This document shows, one piece after another, positions 18,344-29,493 of a DNA stretch of 55,007 nt. The stretch is from NCBI GenBank assembly GCA_004213515.1, contig SHAK01000013.1:1-55007 (forward strand), read 5' to 3'. Every line of letters starts with the position of its first letter. Within the stretch, counting starts at the first letter, position 1. A program made the position numbers and the translations under genes. The notes beneath the pieces were generated by a model, which saw only the letters and a program-made list of their open reading frames with translations, was not told the origin of the DNA and did no database searches. This DNA is from Limisphaerales bacterium (GTDB lineage Bacteria > Verrucomicrobiota > Verrucomicrobiia > Limisphaerales > UBA1096).

Positions 18344-19600
18344 ATGAGCTTCAATATTCCTGAAGCTAAGCGGAACGAGATTACCGCTATGGTCACCCGT
18401 TCTGTTCTAGAGACAAACGTCTACGATATTCACACACACCTTTACGATCCAGCATTCGGTGAACTATTACTTTGGGGGATCGATGACCAATTGGTCTATC
18501 ATTACCTCGTTGCCGAGGCATTCCGTCACTTTGAAATTGATTATAATGATTTCTGGAAATTGCCCAAAGAGAATCAGGCTCAGATGATATGGGACGTGCT
18601 ATTTATTAATAACTCGCCTCTCTCAGAAGCTTGCCGCGGCGTACTAACTGCACTAAACCGACTAGGCCTTGATACCAACCAACGCGATCTACCAAACATA
18701 AGGAAATGGTTTAAAGAACAGGACCCCAGCGAATACATCACACGTTGCATGGAATTAGCTAAGGTCAGCAAAATTTGCATGACCAATTCGCCTTTCGACA
18801 AATTGGAGACTTCAAAGTGGGAATCTAGATTTGAACGAGATGATCGCTTTACATCAGCACTTCGCATAGATCCACTTCTTTTGGAATGGCATACTATTAT
18901 TCCTCAATTAATAGAATCAGGCTATGAAGTACAATCAGATCTCTCAGGAAAAACAATGGAAGAAGTGCAGCGATTCTTACGAAATTGGACCAATCGAATG
19001 GATGCGCTTTACGTTATGGTATCTCTGCCCCCAACCTTTGAGTACCCTGCAGATAATCAATGCTCAAAATTGATCGATGAAGCGATTCTTCCATTTTGCC
19101 GTGAAAGTGGACTTGCATTTGCTTTAATGATTGGCGTTAAACGCGGAGTAAATACCGAAATGAAATTAGCCGGTGATGGCCTTGGCAAGCCAAGCCTTAA
19201 TAGCCTCGAAAACCTCTGCTCAAACAATCCTAATAATAAATTTTTATGTACTTTGCTTTCCAGAGAAAGCCAACACGAATTGTGTGTAGTAGCACGAAAA
19301 TTTCGTAATCTCCATGTCTTTGGCTGCTGGTGGTTTACCAACATTCCAAGTATAATAGAGGATATGACTCGAATGCGACTTGATTTGATAGGAATGAGTT
19401 TCACAGTACAGCATTCGGACGCACGAGTACTAGACCAGATTATCTACAAATGGGATCACTCACGCGATATCATCACTAAAGTATTAACAGAAAAATATCT
19501 CAATCTGGCTTCAACTGGTTGGGAGCCCAGCAAAAGGGAAATTCAGAGAGACATAGATGGTCTGTTTGGAGAAAAATTTAACCAATTTATTGCAAAATAA
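18344..19600 (+). CDS. uronate isomerase-like amidohydrolase (UxaC superfamily)
   Basis: A 418-residue cytoplasmic protein. The metal-binding HxH near the N-terminus sits in VYDIHTHLYDP, and a downstream block (FTVQHSDARVLDQIIYKWDH) matches the conserved end of PVC proteins annotated as glucuronate isomerase. UxaC enzymes convert glucuronate or galacturonate to keto-acids, but this shorter PVC branch is not well characterised, so uronate is a guess from the fold. The frame extends to 18329 inside the previous gene; the ATG at 18344 is preferred because it is 2 bp past the upstream stop. Neighbouring genes suggest a sugar-acid pathway. It ends 5 bp before a convergent gene. Confidence 0.7.
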   Translation: MSFNIPEAKRNEITAMVTRSVLETNVYDIHTHLYDPAFGELLLWGIDDQLVYHYLVAEAFRHFEIDYNDFWKLPKENQAQMIWDVLFINNSPLSEACRGVLTALNRLGLDTNQRDLPNIRKWFKEQDPSEYITRCMELAKVSKICMTNSPFDKLETSKWESRFERDDRFTSALRIDPLLLEWHTIIPQLIESGYEVQSDLSGKTMEEVQRFLRNWTNRMDALYVMVSLPPTFEYPADNQCSKLIDEAILPFCRESGLAFALMIGVKRGVNTEMKLAGDGLGKPSLNSLENLCSNNPNNKFLCTLLSRESQHELCVVARKFRNLHVFGCWWFTNIPSIIEDMTRMRLDLIGMSFTVQHSDARVLDQIIYKWDHSRDIITKVLTEKYLNLASTGWEPSKREIQRDIDGLFGEKFNQFIAK

Positions 19601-19602
19601 AC

Positions 19603-19645
19603 CGGTCAATCTTCTAAGCCCAATTGAGAAGCCCCATATTGACCG
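19603..19645. terminator. possible terminator hairpin at the convergent gene ends
   Basis: CGGTCAAT (19603-19610) and ATTGACCG (19638-19645) are perfect 8-bp arms; inside them CTTCT (19611-19615) and AGAAG (19627-19631) can pair again. The structure covers the stop codon of the minus-strand propeller gene and follows the plus-strand stop at 19600. On the minus strand it is followed by a T-rich stretch (TTTATTTT), so it could end that transcript. Position and arms support it; part of it is coding. Confidence 0.35.
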
Positions 19646-22600
19646 AGCGGTATCCAAATACCAGATTCAGAGTCGCTTGAAATGGCATCAAGATTAAACC
19701 ATAAACACCCCCCCACCCTGCCCTTCCCTGAAAAACCGATTGAAGAAGGTTTAGAAATCTCAAGAAAGTAAATATTACGTTGATTATCAATACCTAAAAT
19801 TTTTCCACCAACACCTGCCAACTGCTGAATCTCATTCTTTGACTTAACCTCATCAAGCATGGCGTAACTACCCGTCTCATCCAAAGCAAAAGACTGTAAG
19901 AATGGTTGGTTTTCGTATTCAACAAAACCTTCATCATCTAAAACTTTAATCCTCTCTGTAAAAGCTAGAAACAATGTACCATCTTTAGTCAAAACATGAG
20001 ACCTTGGCCAAGAATTGGGTTGTTCAATTGAATCAACCAAATGAACCTGCAGCCCATCGTATGAGATAGCATCAAACCAATCACCGTCCCATTTTCGATC
20101 CTCCGTCCAATGTGTCCCATATGTATAAACTAACGCTCCATCGTGAGATATACCAATCAATGAACCCGGAATCGCCAATGCTTCACGCACAACCGGTTCT
20201 AATGGATCAGTATAATCAACAACGTGGAGTTCATATCGAGTCACCCAATAACCGCGTGGCTGCGGTTGTGGTTCTGGTTTTTGTTCTTCATCATCAGGAA
20301 TCTCTTCTTCGGAACCACTGTCGTCATTAGAACCTTTTTGATCAAAGTATTCGCTATGCTGACTACTTAGGTAAACAAGCCCGTTTTTAGTGTGAAAAGA
20401 TTCACTAAAATTCCATCGATTGATATAATGCCATGACCGTTTATTATTCTCATCTTGTTCATCATTCTCTTTGGTAGAGAGGTTAATATTAGAAGCTAAA
20501 ACCGGCTTAGCAGGATCATTAACGTCAAAACAAATTAACTGCCCAGCTCCACCTCCATAACCTGGCCACCAAATATCCCTCATTCCATCATCTTCGATTA
20601 GGTGATCACTCCAGCCATAATTACGGTTCCCTCCCTTGTTTGACCAAAGCAATTTACCATCACTAGGCCAATTGGCCTTGAATTGATTGTTCCAACCCAT
20701 TTTTTCATCTATCAAAGACAGTTCACTAATGATTGAAATTTTCGGCAACTTAGACAGATCCAATACCGTCAGAAAAAGGTTCGAAGAATCCTCCTTTTCT
20801 TTATTACTCTTTTCCGGAGCGGGTTCATTATTAACAGCTTGATATGCCTTAGTTTGAAGTAAATACAATCTATCATTACGAATTGATGCTCCAGAAAGGT
20901 ATGCCTTTTTATTTAAAGTAATATCACTCAACGAAGTATCAATATCTGACTTAGAAACCACACGGAGAGAAGGGCCTCGTTGCTCGCCATAATACCAATT
21001 AGCTCCTCGGGCTAATTGCAATAGATAATCACCAAAAGGAATTATCTGATCAACAACATAAGACAACTCAAGCTTACCTTTTACCAAAGGGCGATCCCGA
21101 TCAGCGGCGTCCACTGAAAGTAACTCCTGTCCCGAAATCGACATAATAAAATCTTGATATTCTGTAGCACGACGAGGCTGCATCGAATGTTCAATGACTC
21201 CACGTTTTTTTAAAGTCTTCTGACCCAAGTCTATGATCTGCACCTTTTTGGCGTAACCTCCAGCTTCATGGCCCTGATATGGAACAAGTATCAATCCAGC
21301 ATGTGGAAGAACTGTAAATGCCTTCTCGTCATATTGAGCTTCACTCCATGACCAACTTTCTCCCATCGAAACCTTATCAAATAATTTGGGATTATTAACA
21401 TCGCTGACGTCAAATAATGAGACAGCCACCCTCCGTTTATTGTCAGTGTCATCTACCCCGATAGAAACCAAACGATCACCCAATGGCTGAATATAAGTCG
21501 ACCAACCTGGGACCTTTAATTCACCCTTTATTTCCGGCTTCCTAGGATCAGAAAGATCCACAATCCAGAGAGGATCAATCTGTTCGTAAGTCACGATGTA
21601 AACTCGATCAGTATCGAACCTAGTAGCAAACAGCCTCTCCCCCTTAGCCAAGCTGAGCTCACCAAGACGATCAGGCTTGGAAGGGGCAGCCAAGCTAAAC
21701 GTCTCAAGGGTTGTCTCCCATCTAACGCGATTATCCGCTTGATTGCGATTAAGAGTCTCGGAAATCACTGTCAAAGTGTCATCAGCTAATCGCATCTTAA
21801 ATTTGTCCACTACACGACCAGAAGTACGAATAGTTGCTGCATCTTTCATCGCCCCATCAGCCGCAGAAATATCAATACAGCGTAAATCTGTCTTATAATA
21901 GTTCCCTGTGACCGTAGTAGATATGAAGAGAAACTTGTCAGTAGCATATATGTCATTGTTATAACCGGAATAAAAAAGCGAATCTTTAGCAATAGTTCGG
22001 ACTGGATTGCTTAAATCAAATGAGGATATCATTGTGCCATACTCCCATTGATTGGATAAGCTTCCATCATCTTGAAGAACCTCTTTTTGCCGATAGATTT
22101 GAGAAGCAACGTAAAGGGCGGATCCTACTAAACGACTTTCTCTAATGTAACCTCTAACTGGAATAGTACTGACTATAAACGGCGTGTCATCGCTTATATC
22201 AACAATAATAGCCTGACTCTCGGCTTGATTGTTCCACCAGTTGCAACCATCACGGGCCAGAAGAACAATATGATCATCCCCGAGCATATACATTTGCTCC
22301 CCTGAGGCAGGCATTGACAATGAACCTCGAAGAACCGGATTTGCCTTATCCTCCAAATCTATAATCTGCAAACCTCGAAGGCGGTTAAAGAAATAAAGCT
22401 TCTTATTATGAATACTCCATATATCAGATTCCACAACCTCTCGCGACTGGCTATCACCTACATCATCAACTTTATTTGCAGAGTCAAAATCATTTAAGTC
22501 CTCACGAATCGGAATCCCTCCATCTTCTATCAGACTTGGATTTTCATTATTGTCTATTTGCTCACTAAACTCAGTAGCACCCTTATAAAATAATGCAGGC

Positions 22601-22974
22601 AAAACCTCCTTAGCATCGCCCCGAACACGAAGAATCTCATTTAGTTTAGACCGAGTAATACGGAAGACCAATTGACCTCCAGTCCCATCAACTCTCTTGA
22701 TTGCTCTGGGAGTCCAATTACCACTATCTAATCGAGGACGACCTTCAAGGGTTACCTTCTTAATTCCTATCTGAACATTTACAATGACTACAACTTCATC
22801 ACCATCAAAATTTATGCTGACTATCTCTGACAACTCAGATGAATCTAAATCCTCTGGAGAGGCCATAGCATTATAAATCGGTAAAATTGATGAAATACTT
22901 AACAGAAAACAGAATGTCAAAATTGCCATACAGCGAATCGAAAAATACGAAGTCAAAAAACAAGAATGGTTCAT
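19606..22974 (-). CDS. large secreted beta-propeller protein
   Basis: A 1122-residue exported protein. A signal segment (about residues 14-38) is followed by a beta-rich domain (about 45-120, FDGDEVVVIVNVQIGIKKV ... SGNWTPRAIKR). The bulk is blade-like repeats of the secreted beta-propeller family (pfam09826-like): IWSIHNKKLYFFNRLRGLQII, IVDISDDTPFIVSTIPVRGY, MISSFDLSNPVRTIAK, LWIVDLSDPRKPEIKGELK, VSLFDVSDVNNPKLFDKV. The repeated sense is 'variable X is Y in state Z', usual for these proteins. Near residues 870-900 an acidic, Pro-rich linker (SGSEEEIPDDEEQKPEPQPQ) splits two propeller-like halves. The family is usually 600-700 residues, so this is long. Function unknown; it is probably periplasmic or surface-bound. 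Confidence 0.7.
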   Translation of the reverse strand: MNHSCFLTSYFSIRCMAILTFCFLLSISSILPIYNAMASPEDLDSSELSEIVSINFDGDEVVVIVNVQIGIKKVTLEGRPRLDSGNWTPRAIKRVDGTGGQLVFRITRSKLNEILRVRGDAKEVLPALFYKGATEFSEQIDNNENPSLIEDGGIPIREDLNDFDSANKVDDVGDSQSREVVESDIWSIHNKKLYFFNRLRGLQIIDLEDKANPVLRGSLSMPASGEQMYMLGDDHIVLLARDGCNWWNNQAESQAIIVDISDDTPFIVSTIPVRGYIRESRLVGSALYVASQIYRQKEVLQDDGSLSNQWEYGTMISSFDLSNPVRTIAKDSLFYSGYNNDIYATDKFLFISTTVTGNYYKTDLRCIDISAADGAMKDAATIRTSGRVVDKFKMRLADDTLTVISETLNRNQADNRVRWETTLETFSLAAPSKPDRLGELSLAKGERLFATRFDTDRVYIVTYEQIDPLWIVDLSDPRKPEIKGELKVPGWSTYIQPLGDRLVSIGVDDTDNKRRVAVSLFDVSDVNNPKLFDKVSMGESWSWSEAQYDEKAFTVLPHAGLILVPYQGHEAGGYAKKVQIIDLGQKTLKKRGVIEHSMQPRRATEYQDFIMSISGQELLSVDAADRDRPLVKGKLELSYVVDQIIPFGDYLLQLARGANWYYGEQRGPSLRVVSKSDIDTSLSDITLNKKAYLSGASIRNDRLYLLQTKAYQAVNNEPAPEKSNKEKEDSSNLFLTVLDLSKLPKISIISELSLIDEKMGWNNQFKANWPSDGKLLWSNKGGNRNYGWSDHLIEDDGMRDIWWPGYGGGAGQLICFDVNDPAKPVLASNINLSTKENDEQDENNKRSWHYINRWNFSESFHTKNGLVYLSSQHSEYFDQKGSNDDSGSEEEIPDDEEQKPEPQPQPRGYWVTRYELHVVDYTDPLEPVVREALAIPGSLIGISHDGALVYTYGTHWTEDRKWDGDWFDAISYDGLQVHLVDSIEQPNSWPRSHVLTKDGTLFLAFTERIKVLDDEGFVEYENQPFLQSFALDETGSYAMLDEVKSKNEIQQLAGVGGKILGIDNQRNIYFLEISKPSSIGFSGKGRVGGCLWFNLDAISSDSESGIWIPLGQYGASQLGLED

Positions 22975-23111
22975 AAAGAACTCTTAGTTAAGAGCCTATA
23001 CAAATTGAATATACATCTGAGAATTCGTCAATACATTAAATCAAGAGAATTTAGTATGCTTAGCAATAAAGACTTATATATTTCTCACGTCTCTGTGACG
23101 CTACTTAGTGA

Positions 23112-23987
23112 TTAATTTGCAAGGGTAATGAGATAATCCTGAATACGGTCTCGTTCACCAAAATTCTGCGCCTTTTGGTAAATTTGATGCAGATTGGAAC
23201 AAATCCGCAAAAGAATTCTTCTAGGACTTACAGCAGAAAGAAAATCACTTTTAAATCCGAAGCCGCAACCCTTAAGCCGCTCTTCACACTGACTTTGTGA
23301 AAGCAAATTACCCATGTTGAATGGATCTACAAAAATATTGAATGTCGAGGATTGAAGTCGAAGTATAAAATGACCAGGCATCGCCACACCCACCAAAGGA
23401 AGGCGTAATCTACTAGCAATAAAAATGTATAAAAGACATAAACTAATCGGATTGCCGAGTTTCCGATCTATTACTCGGTTAAGATAACTATTTTGAGGAT
23501 CGTAGTAATTTGTTTTATCCCCCAGAAAACCTTCCTCATTAAAAAACACACGGTTTATAGCCATCAGTGTTGATGGAAAACTTTGTTGTGGATTACAGTC
23601 TTTACTAACTCTTTCGGCATACCCATCTAAAACTTTTTGATAAGATTCTTGGTTAATATGGGGAAAAGTAGTCTTTATTAGTAACCACACTCCCTTTTCA
23701 AGGTTAAGATTTTCACCTCCTCGTTTACAAAATGAAATAAAATCAGCATTAGCCGTCTTACGATCCAAAAGAGTTATTAACTTCCAAGAACGCTGCCGCA
23801 CAAGCCTATCATCACTATCTAAACCGGACCTCAAACAAGATCGGACCTCAATCCCACAATTCAATAAAACCTGACGAATTGCACTAAAGATATCTGGATC
23901 TGGATCTGACAACAAACGAACCAAGGCAATCTTATCCTTTTCAGATAGAGAGCCAATATTCAAAAGATTTGCCAACTGATCCTTCAT
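23112..23987 (-). CDS. SirB1-type transglutaminase-like protein
   Basis: A 291-residue cytoplasmic protein. After an N-terminal helical region resembling HEAT repeats (about 1-90, LSDPDPDIFSAIRQVLLNCG) comes a transglutaminase-like core of the SirB1 family: INRVFFNEEGFLGDKTNYYD, NSYLNRVIDRKLGNPISLCL, LYIFIASRLRLPLVGVAMPG and HFILRL. The cysteine expected in the SirB1 core lies in the ISLCL segment and the histidine in PGHFILR. The biochemical role of this family is not firmly established; it is widespread in bacteria, often near ribosomal or RNA-modification genes. It is divergent from kdsB across a 203-bp gap with a strong inverted repeat. Confidence 0.85.
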   Translation of the reverse strand: MKDQLANLLNIGSLSEKDKIALVRLLSDPDPDIFSAIRQVLLNCGIEVRSCLRSGLDSDDRLVRQRSWKLITLLDRKTANADFISFCKRGGENLNLEKGVWLLIKTTFPHINQESYQKVLDGYAERVSKDCNPQQSFPSTLMAINRVFFNEEGFLGDKTNYYDPQNSYLNRVIDRKLGNPISLCLLYIFIASRLRLPLVGVAMPGHFILRLQSSTFNIFVDPFNMGNLLSQSQCEERLKGCGFGFKSDFLSAVSPRRILLRICSNLHQIYQKAQNFGERDRIQDYLITLAN

Positions 23988-24003
23988 GAATTGTTAAGAG
24001 AAC

Positions 24004-24034
24004 AGTTGAACAGTAGCTTTACAGCTGTTCAACT
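24004..24034. repeat. 10-bp inverted repeat in the kdsB divergent gap
   Basis: AGTTGAACAG (24004-24013) and CTGTTCAACT (24025-24034) are perfect complementary arms around an 11-nt centre. GAACAG occurs twice on the left and its complement once on the right. The element is 17 nt upstream of the minus-strand gene's ATG and about 60 bp upstream of the predicted kdsB promoter. It could be an operator or an RNA hairpin in the leader of the minus-strand gene; nothing in the sequence identifies the regulator. Confidence 0.6.
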
Positions 24035-24093
24035 TCATTTTCTTATAATTAAGGGAATTTATTCACATAAAGAGTAGTTTTGTTGGAGAAGTT

Positions 24094-24122
24094 TTGACCT
24101 AGTTCCACAGCTAGTATATCAA
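24094..24122 (+). promoter_or_regulatory. candidate promoter for kdsB-pyrG
   Basis: TTGACC (24094-24099, 5 of 6) and TATCAA (24117-24122, 4 of 6) are separated by an ideal 17 bp. A start near 24130 gives a leader of about 60 nt, which contains the paired segments described next. Confidence 0.45.
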
Positions 24123-24139
24123 TCCCTGTCCGCGTGGGT

Positions 24140-24190
24140 GTTGCTTGGATTAGGCGTTAGCCACAAACCCTTTGTATCGGGCAAAGCAAC
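24140..24190 (+). promoter_or_regulatory. foldable kdsB leader with two competing stems
   Basis: Two pairings are possible in the last 51 nt before the kdsB ATG: GTTGCTT (24140-24146) with AAGCAAC (24184-24190), or CTTTG (24170-24174) with CAAAG (24182-24186). They share 24184-24186, so they exclude each other. The first would enclose the whole leader and reach the start codon, which has no Shine-Dalgarno. This is a by-eye candidate for translational control of kdsB-pyrG, not a recognised riboswitch class. Confidence 0.3.
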
Positions 24191-26544
<2,354 letters not shown>

Positions 26545-26577
26545 TGTGAATCTTTATGTCTTATAGGAACTTAAAAA

Positions 26578-27174
26578 ATGGATAATCTTCCCCCAGTAAT
26601 ACTCGCATCAGCATCTCCTAGACGCTCAGAATTATTGACCTCAATGGATATTGAATTTGAGGTAGTCCCTAGTCATGTCGAAGAGCTTTTAGATGGATAT
26701 GATTTTATCCCAGATCTATGTGAAGCCAACGCTCGCATCAAAGCCGAACCAATTGCCGAGCTCCATCCCGAGTGTCTCGTGTTAGCAGCCGATACAATGG
26801 TTTATCTAGAGGATATTGTTTATGGTAAACCTACTGATTTAGAGGATGCACACCAAATGATTTCTAAACTCCAAGGACGCACTCATCAAGTTAGTACAGG
26901 CGTTAGCTTAATTTACCATAATGAAGAAATAAACAGGTCTTTGTCAGTAATTACTAATGTCACCTTTCTTACACTTAGCTCCAAACAAATCAGCGAATAT
27001 CTTAACAAAATAGATCCACTCGACAAAGCCGGCGGATATGCAATTCAGGAATATAAGGAACTAATTTCAAAAAAAGTTTCTGGTTCAATTTCAAATGTAA
27101 TTGGCCTGCCAGTCGAAAGACTTAAAGAAGAGCTCAACAGCCTTTTTGGGGAAAAAATTGAGGAAAAGTGGTAA
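26578..27174 (+). CDS. maf: Maf-like nucleoside triphosphate pyrophosphatase
   Basis: A 198-residue cytoplasmic protein. The Maf signature ILASASPRRSELLTSMDIEFEV starts at the N-terminus (quoted in part: ASASPRRSELL), with the catalytic Asp in VLAADTMVY and the conserved YGKPTDLEDAHQMISKLQGR (quoted in part) and DKAGGYAIQE. Maf proteins hydrolyse non-canonical or dTTP/UTP nucleotides to monophosphates; the ADTMV region is of the dTTP/UTP type. The start is supported by AGGA 9 nt upstream, one of the few clear Shine-Dalgarno sites in the window. It follows pyrG by 33 bp and may be on the same transcript, grouping nucleotide enzymes. Confidence 0.93.
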   Translation: MDNLPPVILASASPRRSELLTSMDIEFEVVPSHVEELLDGYDFIPDLCEANARIKAEPIAELHPECLVLAADTMVYLEDIVYGKPTDLEDAHQMISKLQGRTHQVSTGVSLIYHNEEINRSLSVITNVTFLTLSSKQISEYLNKIDPLDKAGGYAIQEYKELISKKVSGSISNVIGLPVERLKEELNSLFGEKIEEKW

Positions 27175-27306
27175 CACTTAACCAAACAATTTGAACTTCC
27201 TTTTCCTTTAGGAGTCAAAGGGCATTGCAATAACTCATTTTTAGCTTGTTGCAAATCCATTTAAGAATTAGGCACTCGTCCACTAAGATTATATTCCGTT
27301 CTAATT

Positions 27307-28716
27307 ATGTTAAGAAACCAGCGCCAAATTGAAAACAACATCAGTAAATTCATTGATGGACTGTTTTTCGCATTAAGTCTATGGCTTGCTCATGGTCTTC
27401 GCGGCTTTTTGAATGTTGATCTTTTTGGAGCCGAATCAGAAATTGCATCATTTTGGGGAGAACCATCTGGTCGTCCTTATATCTGGATCAGTCTCCTTTT
27501 GTTATTTACTGCACCGATCACTTTAAATACTCAGGGATTTTACTCACAATCTTATTGGACGAGTCGAAAACAAGTCTTCTGGTTAATAACAAAAGCAACG
27601 ATGATCGTTACCCTAGGAATTATTTTAGGAATTTTCGCATTAAAGATTCAGCTAACCCGATCAGTTATCATACTTTTTGCAATAATCTGCATTATGCTAA
27701 TGTTGATTAAGGAGGAGATTTGGCAATTCATCCAAAACAAACGAATGGGCCGACCGGACTCACAAAAAAGACTAATTCTTCTTGGGTCTGAATCAGAAAC
27801 TCGAGAAATGCTTGAGCGAATTGGCGATGGGAAAAACAAAAATTATCGCGTCATGATGGAATTTAATATCAATCGTGATCCTATCAATGAGCTTGTTCAA
27901 AATTTACATAAACACTCTGCAAATGTTGTTCTTATTAATGCAGGACATACAAAATTTGACTTGATCGAAAAAGTTATCAACGCCTGTGAACTTGAAGGCG
28001 TAGAAGTTTGGCTAGCAGCCGATTTTTTTAACACACAAATCGCCAGAACTACAGTTGACGATTTTCAAGGAGTTCCTTTATTGGTGTTTCAAACCACACC
28101 TGCTCCCTCATTACAGAGTCTAACGAAGCAAATGATTGACTATATTGCGGCTTTCACGATGATATTAATCTTAAGTCCTTTACTTCTAATTTGTGCTCTA
28201 TCTGTAAAATTGACATCACAAGGCCCTATAATGTTTAGGCAAAAACGAAGCGGAATCAATGGACGACCTTTTACTATGTTTAAATTTCGCTCAATGAATA
28301 CGAATGCTGAACAGCGCAAACATGAATTGGAAGCAATGAACGAAATGAGCGGCCCCGTATTCAAAGTATCCAGCGACCCTCGCATCACTCCTATTGGTAA
28401 AATTCTTCGTAAATATAGTTTGGATGAGCTACCACAATTAATTAATGTACTTCAAGGTTCCATGAGCCTTGTCGGCCCACGACCACTACCAGAGGATGAA
28501 ACTAAACGCTTTGAAGATTTATCTCATCGAAGACGCCTTAGCGTCAAACCAGGTCTTACGTGCCTTTGGCAAATTAGCGGGCGTAATGAGGTTAAAGAGT
28601 TTTCTGACTGGGTAAGACTTGATTTAGAATATATTGATAATTGGTCTTTATGGCTCGATATAAAAATTCTAATTAGGACTATTCCAGTAGTTTTTAAAGG
28701 AACTGGGGCTCATTAA
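27307..28716 (+). CDS. polyprenyl-phosphate sugar-1-phosphate transferase (WbaP/WcaJ type)
   Basis: A 469-residue inner-membrane enzyme. The N-terminal half has about four transmembrane helices (residues about 15-30, 55-75, 90-115, 118-140), then a Rossmann-like CoA-binding-type domain (about 150-260, LILLGSESETREML). A further membrane segment (about 278-300) leads to the C-terminal sugar-transferase domain: FRQKRSGINGRPFTMFKFRS, GKILRKYSLDELPQLINVL, SLVGPRPLP and KPGLTCLWQISGRNE. It moves a sugar phosphate from a UDP-sugar onto undecaprenyl phosphate to start capsule or exopolysaccharide synthesis. No glycosyltransferases or Wzx/Wzy genes lie next to it, so the acceptor pathway is elsewhere. 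Confidence 0.9.
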   Translation: MLRNQRQIENNISKFIDGLFFALSLWLAHGLRGFLNVDLFGAESEIASFWGEPSGRPYIWISLLLLFTAPITLNTQGFYSQSYWTSRKQVFWLITKATMIVTLGIILGIFALKIQLTRSVIILFAIICIMLMLIKEEIWQFIQNKRMGRPDSQKRLILLGSESETREMLERIGDGKNKNYRVMMEFNINRDPINELVQNLHKHSANVVLINAGHTKFDLIEKVINACELEGVEVWLAADFFNTQIARTTVDDFQGVPLLVFQTTPAPSLQSLTKQMIDYIAAFTMILILSPLLLICALSVKLTSQGPIMFRQKRSGINGRPFTMFKFRSMNTNAEQRKHELEAMNEMSGPVFKVSSDPRITPIGKILRKYSLDELPQLINVLQGSMSLVGPRPLPEDETKRFEDLSHRRRLSVKPGLTCLWQISGRNEVKEFSDWVRLDLEYIDNWSLWLDIKILIRTIPVVFKGTGAH

Positions 28717-28779
28717 AAAAATCCTTTACGCTTCCAAGAGCATAGTAATTTATGTTATTTAAAGACCAGTACAAGGACC

Positions 28780-29451
28780 ATGGAATTGCTACTCATTGGA
28801 TTTGCGGCAGGATTGGTTCATGTTTTCACTGGCCCTGATCATCTGGCTGCTTTAGTACCGTTTGCTTCACGAAACAAAACAACTTCACCATGGCAACTCG
28901 GTTTAAGATGGGGTATTGGGCATGCGATTGGAGCTACCTTCATCGGACTAACACTTTGGCTACTAAAGGATAGTGCATACATTGAGAACCTATCTTCCGG
29001 GGCAGAATATATTGTGGGTTTACTCTTGATACTCATTGGAACATTAGGCCTCTATAATGGATTAAAAGAGAAAATTCATTCTCACGAGCATAGTCATTAT
29101 GGAATTCGACACTCGCATATTCATTCACATATTAGCTTATCTGAAAAAGCGAATATAAATCATAAACATTCCCATGCTGCACTAGGAATCGGATTGTTAC
29201 ATGGCACAGCTGGAGGAACTCACCTTTGGGCTATACTCCCTACACTAGCCATAGCAAAATTCGATGGTTTAGCCCTTTATTTAGGTGCTTACGCCTTGAG
29301 CACAATTGCTTCTATGATATTTTTCACTGCTGCCATCGGCCGGCTAACAAAAAGCTTAACAAATCGAAACCCCCAATGGGGACCCCGTTTTAATTTGTGT
29401 TGTTGTTCGGGTACAATTTTAATTGGATGCTACTGGTTGATTTATATTTAA
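28780..29451 (+). CDS. NicO/HupE-like metal permease with histidine-rich loop
   Basis: A 223-residue inner-membrane protein with about six helices. Helix 1 carries FTGPDHLAALVPF, helix 2 GIGHAIGATFIGL, and helix 4 LLHGTAGGTHLWAI. Between helices 3 and 4 a loop is packed with His (HSHEHSHYGIRHSHIHSH, then NHKHSHA), usual for nickel/cobalt export or uptake proteins. Family members move Ni or Co ions; direction and metal are not fixed by the sequence. AAGGA just before the start codon (3 nt away) gives it a ribosome site. No nickel enzyme genes or cobalamin riboswitch are nearby. The next gene starts 42 bp on. Confidence 0.75.
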   Translation: MELLLIGFAAGLVHVFTGPDHLAALVPFASRNKTTSPWQLGLRWGIGHAIGATFIGLTLWLLKDSAYIENLSSGAEYIVGLLLILIGTLGLYNGLKEKIHSHEHSHYGIRHSHIHSHISLSEKANINHKHSHAALGIGLLHGTAGGTHLWAILPTLAIAKFDGLALYLGAYALSTIASMIFFTAAIGRLTKSLTNRNPQWGPRFNLCCCSGTILIGCYWLIYI

Positions 29452-29493
29452 TTGGGAAAATTAAAAATCTTTAAGCTGCATGCCCAAGTTATA

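Noticed and set aside
22981-22994. CTCTTA/TAAGAG palindrome just upstream of the propeller gene
   Set aside because: Six-base arms with a 2-nt centre in AT-rich DNA are common by chance and no further copies were seen.
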